Assembly (NCBI GenBank): GCA_029776225.1
Contig: JAKOTR010000061.1
Span: forward strand, 1 to 64,000
Direction: 5' to 3'
Source: Acidobacteriota bacterium
Lineage (GTDB): Bacteria > Acidobacteriota > Terriglobia > Bryobacterales > Bryobacteraceae
DNA: 64,000 bases
Shown: positions 42,687-50,738 of the stretch, in pieces
Layout of the letters: each line of letters starts with the position of its first letter
Numbering within the stretch: position 1 is the first letter of the stretch
Translations under genes and position numbers: made by a program
Notes under the pieces: generated by a model
What the model was told of the DNA's origin: nothing
Databases searched by the model: none
Seen by the model: only the letters and a program-made list of their open reading frames with translations

Positions 42687-43339
42687 GCCGCTATTATCCC
42701 GTGCTCTTGAAACTGGAAGGCAAGCGCTGCGTCGTGATCGGCGAGCGGTATGCGGTGGAGGAGCGCATACGGGGGTTGCTCGATGTCGGCGCTGCGGTCA
42801 CGCTCATCAGCCCGGAGTGGAGGCCCGCCTTGAAGCCTCTTTTCGATGCGGGCGCCTTCACGTGGATTCGCCGTGAATATCAAAGCGGCGATCTGGACGG
42901 CTGCTTCCTCGTGGTGACCGCCGCACGCGATCCCGAAGTGAGCCGGCGCGTCTTTCGCGATGCGGAGTCACGCGGTGTCCTGGCGAGCGCCGTCGACGAC
43001 GAGCCGCAAAGCCGCTTCATCTATCCGGCAATACACAGGCAGGGGGACCTCATCGTCGCCGTTTCGAGCAGCGGGCGAAGTCCCGCGCTGGCTTCCCGCC
43101 TGCGCGACCGTTTCGCGCGCGAAACGGGCCCCGAATACGCCCGCTTGCTCGAACTTCTGGGCGAGATGCGTTCCGGATTGCGCGAGCGCGTTCCCGATTT
43201 CGACGAACGAAAGCGCATCTGCTACGAACTGGCCGATTCCGCCGCGCTGGACCTGCTGCGGCGGGGCGATGAGCGCGGCGCGCGCGCGCTTCTCGAATCG
43301 ATTGCAAGGAGGACTCATCATGCCCGACAAGTTAGCTGA
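42683..43339 (+). CDS. Precorrin-2 dehydrogenase / sirohydrochlorin ferrochelatase (SirC/CysG-N type)
   Basis: A 218-residue NAD-dependent protein starting at GTG 42683, overlapping the reductase stop (GTGA). It corresponds to the N-terminal half of CysG: YYPVLLKLEGKRCVVIGERYAVEERIRGLLDVGAAVTLISP is the Rossmann start, with a changed nucleotide loop (VVIGERYAVEERI instead of VVGGGxVAxRK). SFIYPAIHRQGDLIVAVSSSGRSPALASRLRDRF is the dimerisation region. It oxidises precorrin-2 and may insert iron to finish siroheme. It overlaps the start of cysH by 20 bases. Confidence 0.9.
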   Translation: MSRYYPVLLKLEGKRCVVIGERYAVEERIRGLLDVGAAVTLISPEWRPALKPLFDAGAFTWIRREYQSGDLDGCFLVVTAARDPEVSRRVFRDAESRGVLASAVDDEPQSRFIYPAIHRQGDLIVAVSSSGRSPALASRLRDRFARETGPEYARLLELLGEMRSGLRERVPDFDERKRICYELADSAALDLLRRGDERGARALLESIARRTHHARQVS

Positions 43340-43988
43340 AGCCGCCGAACTGATTCAGTCCGTTCTGGAACGCGACGGCAGGCCATGCTTCACGTGCAGT
43401 TTTCAGGCTGAAGACGTGGTCTTGCTGGACATGCTGCGGCGCGTCCGGCCAGACATTCCCGTGCTTTTCCTCGAAACGGGATACCATTTTGCCGAGACCT
43501 ACGCCTACCGTGACCGGTTAGCTAGGGAGTGGGGACTGAACCTGGTGAACGTCATGCCGGCGCTCAGCCGGGAAGCGCACGAAGCGGCGAACGGCAAGTT
43601 GTATCAAAGCGAGCCGGACCGCTGCTGCAAATTGCGCAAGGTCGAACCGCTGCTCGCCGCGCTCAACGATTACGAAATCTGGTTTACCGGGCTGCGGCGG
43701 GAACAGTCGCCTACGCGCGCCGGATTGCAGCCGGTCGAAACCCAGACGCTTCCCAACGGGAAGGAACTGGTCAAGGTGAGCCCCCTGGCGTTCTGGACCT
43801 GGAAGGAGGTCTGGAGCTATTTGAAGGTGAACGAAATCCCGCATCTGCCGCTGTATGACCAGGGTTATCTCAGCATCGGCTGCCAGCCCTGCACGCAGTT
43901 GCCTCTCGATGCCGATAATCCGCGCTCGGGCCGCTGGGCCGGCCAAAAGCTGGAGTGCGGCATCCACACTTTCAACGTTGTCAGGTAG
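43320..43988 (+). CDS. cysH: Assimilatory APS reductase with iron-sulfur cluster
   Basis: 222 residues from ATG 43320-43322, chosen because AAGGAGGA lies at 43307-43314; the frame upstream to 42960 is a shadow of the previous gene. PAPS/APS-reductase fold: TCSFQAEDVVLLDML (PP-loop-like), FLETGYHFAETY, and the catalytic tail KLECGIH. Cys pairs CCKLRK and GCQPCT are the [4Fe-4S] ligands that mark reductases using APS directly. Together with the dead kinase domain in CysN this makes an APS route to sulfite very likely. Confidence 0.95.
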   Translation: MPDKLAEAAELIQSVLERDGRPCFTCSFQAEDVVLLDMLRRVRPDIPVLFLETGYHFAETYAYRDRLAREWGLNLVNVMPALSREAHEAANGKLYQSEPDRCCKLRKVEPLLAALNDYEIWFTGLRREQSPTRAGLQPVETQTLPNGKELVKVSPLAFWTWKEVWSYLKVNEIPHLPLYDQGYLSIGCQPCTQLPLDADNPRSGRWAGQKLECGIHTFNVVR

Positions 43989-43999
43989 GAGGACACTGC

Positions 44000-44827
44000 A
44001 TGGCTCGGCGCCGTATTCTACCCGGGTTCGGAATCACGCTGGGATACAGCGTTCTCTATCTCAGCCTGATCGTGCTCATCCCCCTCGCGGCGCTTTTCTT
44101 GAGAGTGACAGGCAGCTCCTGGGAGCAGTTCTGGGACGCCGTCAGTGCGCCCAGGGCGATTGCCGCTTACAAGCTGACCTTTGCCGCATCGTTCGCCGGC
44201 GCGGCGGTGAACGCGGTGTTCGGATTCATCGTCGCCTGGACGCTTGTACGTTACCGTTTCCCCGGCAAGCGCGTGCTGGACGCCATCATCGACCTGCCGT
44301 TCGCTCTGCCTACCGCCGTCTCCGGAATCGCGCTCACCGCCATTTATTCGCGCAACGGCTGGGTGGGCCGCTATCTGGAACGGGCAGGGATTGAATCGGC
44401 CTTTTCGCCGCTCGGCGTCACTATCGCGCTCACGTTTGTCGGGCTGCCCTTTGTGGTGCGGACGCTCCAACCGGCGCTCGAGGACCTCGATCCCGGGATG
44501 GAGGAGGCCGCCGCCACGCTTGGCGCCGGCCGCTGGCAGACGTTCCGCCGCGTGATTCTGCCAAGCCTTCTGCCGGCCCTGATCACCGGGTTTGCCCTGG
44601 CCTTCGCGCGCGCGCTCGGCGAATACGGTTCCGTTGTTTTTATCTCGGGGAACATGCCGTTCAGGACGGAAATCGCCTCGTTGCTCATCGTCGCCAAGCT
44701 CGAACAGTATGACTACACCGGCGCCGCATCCATCGGCGTATTGATGCTGCTGGCCTCATTCCTTATGCTGCTGGCGATCAACGCCCTGCAACACTGGGTC
44801 GGCAGCCGTTACGGGAGGACCGCCTGA
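44000..44827 (+). CDS. cysT: Sulfate ABC transporter permease CysT
   Basis: 275 residues from ATG 44000 with GGAGG ten bases upstream. Six membrane helices; the binding-protein-dependent permease motif is EEAAATLGAGRWQTFRRVILPSLLPALITG (about residues 165-194), and LPFALPTAVSGIAL is typical of CysT. It forms the membrane channel with CysW. The start of cysW overlaps its stop by one base. Confidence 0.95.
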   Translation: MARRRILPGFGITLGYSVLYLSLIVLIPLAALFLRVTGSSWEQFWDAVSAPRAIAAYKLTFAASFAGAAVNAVFGFIVAWTLVRYRFPGKRVLDAIIDLPFALPTAVSGIALTAIYSRNGWVGRYLERAGIESAFSPLGVTIALTFVGLPFVVRTLQPALEDLDPGMEEAAATLGAGRWQTFRRVILPSLLPALITGFALAFARALGEYGSVVFISGNMPFRTEIASLLIVAKLEQYDYTGAASIGVLMLLASFLMLLAINALQHWVGSRYGRTA

Positions 44828-45651
44828 TGGGACGCCTGGCCGAACCGCGATGGGTGAGGAACCTGCTGATCGGGGTCACGCTGCTGTTCCTCGGTTCGTT
44901 CCTCCTGCTGCCGCTGGTTGTGGTCTTCACGGAGGCTTTGCGCAACGGCCTGGCGGCGTATCTGGCCAGCTTCAGCGAGCCGGACGCGCTCGCCGCGATC
45001 AGGCTCACGCTGCTTGCGGCCGGCATCGCCGTCCCGGTGAACTGCGTCTTCGGGCTCGCGGCATCCTGGGCCATCGCCAAGTTCGAGTTTCCCGGAAAGG
45101 CGGTGCTAATCAGCCTCATCGACCTGCCTTTCGCGATCTCTCCGGTCATCTCCGGGATGGTGTACGTGCTGGTTTTCGGTCTTCAGGGCTGGCTGGGACC
45201 GTGGCTTGCCGAGCGCGAAATGCGGATCATCTTCGCCGTCCCGGGAGTTGTGCTGGCCACGATGTTCGTTACGCTTCCGTACGTCGCGCGTGAATTGATC
45301 CCGCTCATGCAGGAACAGGGGATCGAGGAGGAAGAAGCGGCCGCCGTGCTCGGCGCCAGTGGCTGGCAGACCTTCCGGCGGGTCACCCTGCCGAACGTGA
45401 AATGGGCGCTGCTTTACGGGGTGATCCTATGCAACGCGCGCGCCATGGGGGAGTTCGGCGCCGTCTCGGTGGTTTCCGGCCATATCCGCGGCTTAACGAA
45501 TACGATGCCTCTTCATATTGAAATTCTCTACAACGAGTACAACTTTGTTGCGGCGTTCGCGGTGGCGAGTCTTCTGGCGCTGCTCGCCCTGGTGACTCTG
45601 GCCGCCAAGAGCGTCGTCGAGCGGAGGATGCGTCAGGAGGAAGCACAGTGA
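44827..45651 (+). CDS. cysW: Sulfate ABC transporter permease CysW
   Basis: 274 residues, six membrane helices. Family-typical stretches are [21 protein letters not shown] and the EAA loop [32 protein letters not shown], then [18 protein letters not shown]. It pairs with CysT. Its stop overlaps the cysA GTG start (45648). Confidence 0.96.
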   Translation: MGRLAEPRWVRNLLIGVTLLFLGSFLLLPLVVVFTEALRNGLAAYLASFSEPDALAAIRLTLLAAGIAVPVNCVFGLAASWAIAKFEFPGKAVLISLIDLPFAISPVISGMVYVLVFGLQGWLGPWLAEREMRIIFAVPGVVLATMFVTLPYVARELIPLMQEQGIEEEEAAAVLGASGWQTFRRVTLPNVKWALLYGVILCNARAMGEFGAVSVVSGHIRGLTNTMPLHIEILYNEYNFVAAFAVASLLALLALVTLAAKSVVERRMRQEEAQ

Positions 45652-46724
45652 GTATCGAGCTCCGGCATATTTGGCGAACGTTCGGACACTTCATCGCGCT
45701 TCAGGACGTGAACCTCGAGGTGCGTTCCGGCGAACTGATGGCCCTGCTCGGTCCCTCAGGGTCGGGCAAGACCACCCTGCTCCGGATCATCGCCGGGCTC
45801 GAAACTCCCGACCCCGTTCCGGGCAGCGCCGTACTGTTCCGCGACCAGGACGTTTCCTCGCGGAACGCGGCTGAGCGGCAGGTAGGTTTCGTCTTCCAGC
45901 ACTACGCCCTGTTCCGCAACATGACGGTGTTTGAAAACGTGGCGTTCGGCCTGCGAGTGCAGCCGAGAAAGTCCCGGCTTTCGAAAGACGCCATTCGCGC
46001 GAGGGTGTATGAACTGCTCAAGCTGGTTCACCTGGAGGACCTTGCCCAACGCTACCCGTCGCAGCTTTCCGGGGGGCAGCGGCAGAGGGTGGCGCTCGCC
46101 CGCGCCCTCGCCATCCAGCCCCAGGTGCTGCTGCTCGATGAACCCTTCGGCGCGCTCGATGCGAAAGTCCGGCAGGGGCTGCGTACCTGGCTGAGAAAGC
46201 TCCACGATGAGCTGCACGTGACCACCGTGCTCGTGACGCACGATCAGGAGGAAGCGCTGGAGGTGGCCGACCGCATCGTTGTCATGAACCGGGGCCAGAT
46301 CGAGCAGGTGGGAACGCCGGACGAAGTCTTTCACCACCCGGCAACGGAGTTCACGATGGAATTTCTCGGGAGCGTAAACCTGTTCCGCGGCCGCATCGAG
46401 TCCGGCAAAGCGGTCTTTGGCCCCCTGGTGGTTGACCGCCCCGCGAGACTTGCGACCGATGGCGCGGCCGCACGGCTGTTCGTGCGCCCGCACGACCTCG
46501 AGATCAACACCGCGCCCAACGGCAAGCCGTCGCTCCGCGCCCGCATCCTCCGTATACAATCAGCCGGAGCGCTGGTCAAGGTGGACCTGCTTTGTGAAAC
46601 CGGCGAACAGGTGAACGTGCACATAACGCACGAACGCTTCCGCGAGATGAACCTCTCGCCCGATGCGCATGTTTATCTGAGTATGCGGCAGGGAAAGGTG
46701 TTCGTCGAAGACTACTGTATCTAG
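45648..46724 (+). CDS. cysA: Sulfate ABC transporter ATP-binding protein CysA
   Basis: A 358-residue ATPase starting at GTG 45648. Walker [14 protein letters not shown] (about residues 34-46), signature [15 protein letters not shown] (about 140-154), Walker [13 protein letters not shown], switch His in VTHDQEEAL, then a C-terminal TOBE-like domain (from about 245). It drives CysTW. No periplasmic sulfate-binding protein (CysP/Sbp) is encoded before or after, so that part must come from elsewhere. Confidence 0.97.
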   Translation: MSIELRHIWRTFGHFIALQDVNLEVRSGELMALLGPSGSGKTTLLRIIAGLETPDPVPGSAVLFRDQDVSSRNAAERQVGFVFQHYALFRNMTVFENVAFGLRVQPRKSRLSKDAIRARVYELLKLVHLEDLAQRYPSQLSGGQRQRVALARALAIQPQVLLLDEPFGALDAKVRQGLRTWLRKLHDELHVTTVLVTHDQEEALEVADRIVVMNRGQIEQVGTPDEVFHHPATEFTMEFLGSVNLFRGRIESGKAVFGPLVVDRPARLATDGAAARLFVRPHDLEINTAPNGKPSLRARILRIQSAGALVKVDLLCETGEQVNVHITHERFREMNLSPDAHVYLSMRQGKVFVEDYCI

Positions 46725-46826
46725 CCGCTCGAAAGTCTCCCCGACGCCGTCAACAAGCCACCGGCAAGGCTGTGGCGTGACTTGGTTTAACACCGCTTAA
46801 TACGCTGGCAGAAACACAAATTAGTA

Positions 46827-46855
46827 TTGACGGCCCCCTCAACGCGATATATTAT
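46827..46855 (+). promoter_or_regulatory. Strong sigma-70-type promoter before the receptor leader
   Basis: TTGACG (46827-46832) and TATTAT (46850-46855) are separated by exactly 17 bases. This is the best promoter on the plus strand of the window. Transcription would begin near 46862, about 310 bases before the receptor start codon. Confidence 0.75.
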
Positions 46856-46861
46856 ACACCC

Positions 46862-47172
46862 GATGTGGGTCTTCAGTCGCGAAGCGGACAGTTATGCTAT
46901 CGCCTCGTGCTGCTGCGGGGGGCCTGCAGCCAAAGAAACTGATAGCCACATCTTCTTCCTTTTCCGCGTCTAGCCTCAACAACGTTTGCTTCGGACCCGT
47001 TGTTGACGCGGCGCAAGTAGATCCGGCGTACGGCGCGGGGTTGGCGCTGTAAACGCCGGGGGGACGGCCGACGGCAGGTGCTCAAAACCGGATACCCGGT
47101 ACCTCCCTCAAACCTCGCCGTCTCGGAAGCCGGCTGTCTTGAGGACAGGCCGGCGGTGAAAAGGAGTAGGCA
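46862..47172 (+). promoter_or_regulatory. Long structured 5' leader of the Oar-like receptor mRNA
   Basis: The predicted transcript starts on the 5' arm of a closed domain: GATGTGG (46862-46868) pairs with CCACATC (46946-46952), and TCAGT (46873-46877) with ACTGA (46938-46942), enclosing small hairpins. A pyrimidine-rich stretch follows. A second stem is CAACAACG (46977-46984) with CGTTGTTG (46998-47005), extended by CGCGT/ACGCG. A third, GCCGGCTGTC (47129-47138) with GACAGGCCGGC, lies just before AAGGAG (47161-47166). A smaller ACCGG/CCGGT repeat lies near 47084-47097. No open frame of note lies inside. I cannot match it to a known riboswitch class. Confidence 0.55.
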
Positions 47173-50100
47173 TTGGGGATTATTCTACGTAAAGGCCTGC
47201 CATTAGCCTTATTCCTCGTTGCGATCTTGCCTCTGAGCGCACAGATGGATAACGGGAACATAACGGGCCGCATCACGGATCCGAGCGGCGCCGTTGTCAT
47301 CGGCGCTCAGGTGACCGTAACGAATGTTCAGACCAACTTCGAAACAATAACTGAGACCAACCAGGATGGAATCTACCGAGTTCAGTCGCTGCGGCCCGGC
47401 CAGTACAGGGTTTCGGTGGCGGCCTCGGGATTCAAGCGAACGGTGCGCGAAAACATCGATTTGCGCGCGGGCGCCACGATAGGAGTTGACCTCGTGCTGG
47501 AGGTCGGCGCCATAGCCGAATCTGTTTCGGTAACGGCGGAAATCCCACTGCTTGAGACGGAGACTTCGTCTACCGGACAGGTCGTGGCCGGCAGTTACTT
47601 CTACAGCCTGCCCAACTATCAGCGCAGTGTCAAAGCCATCCTCTATTACACGCCCGGCCTGACCTATAGCGGCCTGAGCTGGACGGGGAGTCTCAGCGGC
47701 ATGCACCTGAACGGTCTTCAGAGCGGCTACATCGGCTTCTTTGAAGACGGCCAGTTGGGAACGATTGGCGACGGTATGACGACCGGCAGCATTCTCAACA
47801 CCGTTGAGGACGTTAAGGTGTTTACCACTACGCTGCCCGCCGAGTACGGCCATTCCGCCGGAGGCGCCATTTCGGTGGTGAAGAAGACGGGCACCAACGA
47901 ACTCCACGGTATGGCTTCTATGTTCGGCCGCACCCGCAGAATGCAGCACCGCAAGTATTTCGACCTGTACCGCAACTCGCAGGTGCAGCCGGGCTGGGAC
48001 AAACCACCGGGGTTGATCTTCATGCAGCCGGACGCCAGCATTAGCGGTCCGGTATACATTCCCAAGCTGTATGACGGCAGGAACAGAACCTTCTTCCTGT
48101 TCGCCTGGGAGCGGTTGCTCGAGAAACAGAGCAAACAGCAGCAGAGCACCGTTCCAAGCCCTGCCATGCTGGAGGGCGACTTCAGGTTCTGGGATGATAC
48201 CAAAGGCCAGTACATCGGCCAGCCGATCTACGATCCCCGCACAACCCGCTTTGAGGACGGCGTATGGCTGCGCGATCCGTTCCCGGATAACATCGTTCCG
48301 CGGTCGGCATGGTCCAAGGTAGCGACAAACCTGATAAACATGAGACCCTACCTGGAGCCGAACACTGCCGGGTCGATGACCAGCACCGGGCCGAGCGGCA
48401 ACATCATGACCGGCCCGATGAAGATTGTCGTTTGGGACAACTACTCGACGCGGTTTGACCAGCAGTTCAGCAACAACCTGAAGGGCTACGGCTCCTGGAC
48501 CTTCAACCAGCGCTGGGAGCGGCAACCGCCGTGGACGATCAGAAACGAACTGTTCGACACCAGCCTGGACAAGACCACAACCCGGCAGAATACAGCCTCG
48601 ATCGGCGCTACCTGGATCATCTCGCCGACGATCATCAATGAGACCCGACTCGGCTACTATCGATACGATTCGCGAAGGGTTTCGATCGCCTACATGAACG
48701 ACTACGCTTCGCTGCTGGGAATCCCGGGCCTGCCTCCGGACACCATGCCGCAAATCTGGGCCGGGAGCGGCACGACGGGCTTCACTGAGAACCTGAACCA
48801 CCCTGCGCCGAATCGGAACCTGCGGGAAGTCATCACCTTGAAAACCGACACCACCAAGGTGCACGGCACCCACGCCTTTAAGTGGGGCTACGAGCTGCTG
48901 CGCTACCGCAGGAACCAGTGGGATGTGGGCAATCCGAGCGGCAGCTTCAGCTACACCGGCACCAGCGGCCTCCGGCCCAACGGGACTAACCTGCCGAACA
49001 CGGGCAACTGGTTCGCAGGGTTCCTGGTGGGAGCGGTCAACTCCGTGAGTTTCGATCGCCGGATCAACAGCAACCTTCCGCGCGTCTGGCAGCACAGCTT
49101 CTATGTGCAGGACGATTGGAAGGTCACTCCGACCCTGACGCTGAACATTGGTATCCGGTACTCCGTGGAGACCCCTCCAGAACATAAGTACGGGCTGATC
49201 AGCATCTGGGATCCCAACGCGATCGATACTTCGGTCTACACGAACTACACCTGCCCGGCGGGCGGCTGCAAGGGGGCATGGACCTTCCCCAAGGGCGCCA
49301 GGGCCTATAACACTGACTGGGACAACTGGGATCCGCGCTTCGGCCTCGCCTGGCACCCAACGGACAGACTCGTCCTTCGCGGCGGCTTCGCCGTCACGCA
49401 TATCGATATGCGGGATGGCTTCCTGTACAACGACGAGCTGATGACGGAATCCACCAACATCTCGCAGGCTCCCGGCAACCCGACGCCGCTGTTCTACATC
49501 GACCAAGGTCCGGGACCCATCATTTACCCGCCGCGGCGTCCTGACGGCTCGGTGCCCTGGCGGGGCAATCCGGGAGGCCGCAGCGCGAACCTCGTGGATC
49601 CGAACCTCCAGGCGGCTTACACCATGAGCTGGAACTTTGGCGTGCAATACCAGGTCGCCAGGGACTACATGGTGGAGGTGCAATACAAAGGGAGTGCGGC
49701 GGTGGCTAACAGCGGGTCCTATAACATGAACTCGCGCCCGTGGGCCATGATTCCCAATCCCAACGGCGAGGGATGGCTGAACCTCGATCTCCCCGAAAAC
49801 CACGCCTTCCGCGACGCCTGGCTCAACAACCCGCAGGTCTCCAGACCCTGGAACCAGTGGGGCAATATCAACTATTACGGCAATAACGGCCACCTCACGC
49901 ACCATGAGGGGACCGTCAAGCTGGAAAAGCGCTTCTCGAAAGGCCTGAACTTCCTGGCCTTCTACACCCTTCAGAAGACCATTGACGGCAACTCGTGGGG
50001 CACCCAGTACGTCGACTGGCGCCTGAACAAAGGCCGGTCGGACTGGGACCAGCGGCACAACTTCACGGGAACCATGAACTATGAGATTCCCATCGGCCGA

Positions 50101-50697
50101 GGCCGCCGGTGGCTGAATCGCGGCGGCTGGTTGAATACGCTCTTTGGCGGATTCAACTTCGTCTGGACCTACACAATCAACAGCGGCGACCCCATCGGCA
50201 TGGACATCAGTGGGGAAAACACCCAGCAATACCCGAGCTGGATGGGGACCTACGGCAACGTGATCCTGCACCAGGTTCCGAAACTGAGGGACAACTGGCA
50301 GGATCTCGGGCCCGACCGCTTCAACCAGAACAATCAAAACTCGATGATCGACTGCGGCAAGTTCACCGTAGGCGTGGGCAACGAGTGCTTCAGCTATGTG
50401 CCGTCGTTCACCCAAGGTACGAACGGCAGGAATCTCTGGAGCCGGCAGCGGATCATCGCCGCCAGTATGTCGGCCGCCAAGGAAGTCCCGATCAAAGAGC
50501 GCCTGACGTTCCAGTTCCGGTTCGATTTCCAGAACCCCTTCAAGTGGTACAACTGGGGCGATCCGGAGACCACTCTGGACATCCGGAGTGAGCAAAACGC
50601 GAGGCGTTTTGGAACGACCGGCGTCGGCGCCGAGGCGACCACGGCCGCCTATGGCGGATTGCCTCTCATGAACATCACCCTTGCTCTCAAGTGGTGA
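47173..50697 (+). CDS. Oar-like TonB-dependent outer-membrane receptor
   Basis: A 1174-residue protein starting at TTG 47173 with AAGGAG six bases upstream. Signal peptide about residues 1-24 (ending PLSAQ). A carboxypeptidase-regulatory-like beta domain follows (about 27-115: NITGRITDPSGAVVIGAQVTVTNV, GIYRVQSLRPGQYRVSVAASGF), then a plug domain with SVTAEIPLLETETSSTGQVV and a very long beta-barrel ending in LPLMNITLALKW with a C-terminal aromatic residue. Families like this are numerous in Acidobacteria and are thought to take up or bind large substrates with TonB energy. Substrate unknown. No partner SusD-like gene is adjacent. Confidence 0.93.
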   Translation: MGIILRKGLPLALFLVAILPLSAQMDNGNITGRITDPSGAVVIGAQVTVTNVQTNFETITETNQDGIYRVQSLRPGQYRVSVAASGFKRTVRENIDLRAGATIGVDLVLEVGAIAESVSVTAEIPLLETETSSTGQVVAGSYFYSLPNYQRSVKAILYYTPGLTYSGLSWTGSLSGMHLNGLQSGYIGFFEDGQLGTIGDGMTTGSILNTVEDVKVFTTTLPAEYGHSAGGAISVVKKTGTNELHGMASMFGRTRRMQHRKYFDLYRNSQVQPGWDKPPGLIFMQPDASISGPVYIPKLYDGRNRTFFLFAWERLLEKQSKQQQSTVPSPAMLEGDFRFWDDTKGQYIGQPIYDPRTTRFEDGVWLRDPFPDNIVPRSAWSKVATNLINMRPYLEPNTAGSMTSTGPSGNIMTGPMKIVVWDNYSTRFDQQFSNNLKGYGSWTFNQRWERQPPWTIRNELFDTSLDKTTTRQNTASIGATWIISPTIINETRLGYYRYDSRRVSIAYMNDYASLLGIPGLPPDTMPQIWAGSGTTGFTENLNHPAPNRNLREVITLKTDTTKVHGTHAFKWGYELLRYRRNQWDVGNPSGSFSYTGTSGLRPNGTNLPNTGNWFAGFLVGAVNSVSFDRRINSNLPRVWQHSFYVQDDWKVTPTLTLNIGIRYSVETPPEHKYGLISIWDPNAIDTSVYTNYTCPAGGCKGAWTFPKGARAYNTDWDNWDPRFGLAWHPTDRLVLRGGFAVTHIDMRDGFLYNDELMTESTNISQAPGNPTPLFYIDQGPGPIIYPPRRPDGSVPWRGNPGGRSANLVDPNLQAAYTMSWNFGVQYQVARDYMVEVQYKGSAAVANSGSYNMNSRPWAMIPNPNGEGWLNLDLPENHAFRDAWLNNPQVSRPWNQWGNINYYGNNGHLTHHEGTVKLEKRFSKGLNFLAFYTLQKTIDGNSWGTQYVDWRLNKGRSDWDQRHNFTGTMNYEIPIGRGRRWLNRGGWLNTLFGGFNFVWTYTINSGDPIGMDISGENTQQYPSWMGTYGNVILHQVPKLRDNWQDLGPDRFNQNNQNSMIDCGKFTVGVGNECFSYVPSFTQGTNGRNLWSRQRIIAASMSAAKEVPIKERLTFQFRFDFQNPFKWYNWGDPETTLDIRSEQNARRFGTTGVGAEATTAAYGGLPLMNITLALKW

Positions 50698-50709
50698 TCT
50701 GAACCCTAA

Positions 50710-50737
50710 GCGGGGCGCCGCAGCCGCGGCGCTCCGC
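50710..50737. terminator. 12-bp stem at the convergent ends of receptor and propeller genes
   Basis: GCGGGGCGCCGC (50710-50721) pairs with GCGGCGCTCCGC (50726-50737) in a 12-bp stem with one G-T pair and a four-base loop. It fills the 41-bp gap between the two stop codons. There is no T-tract, so it is a terminator-like hairpin of uncertain strength. Confidence 0.55.
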
Positions 50738-50738
50738 A

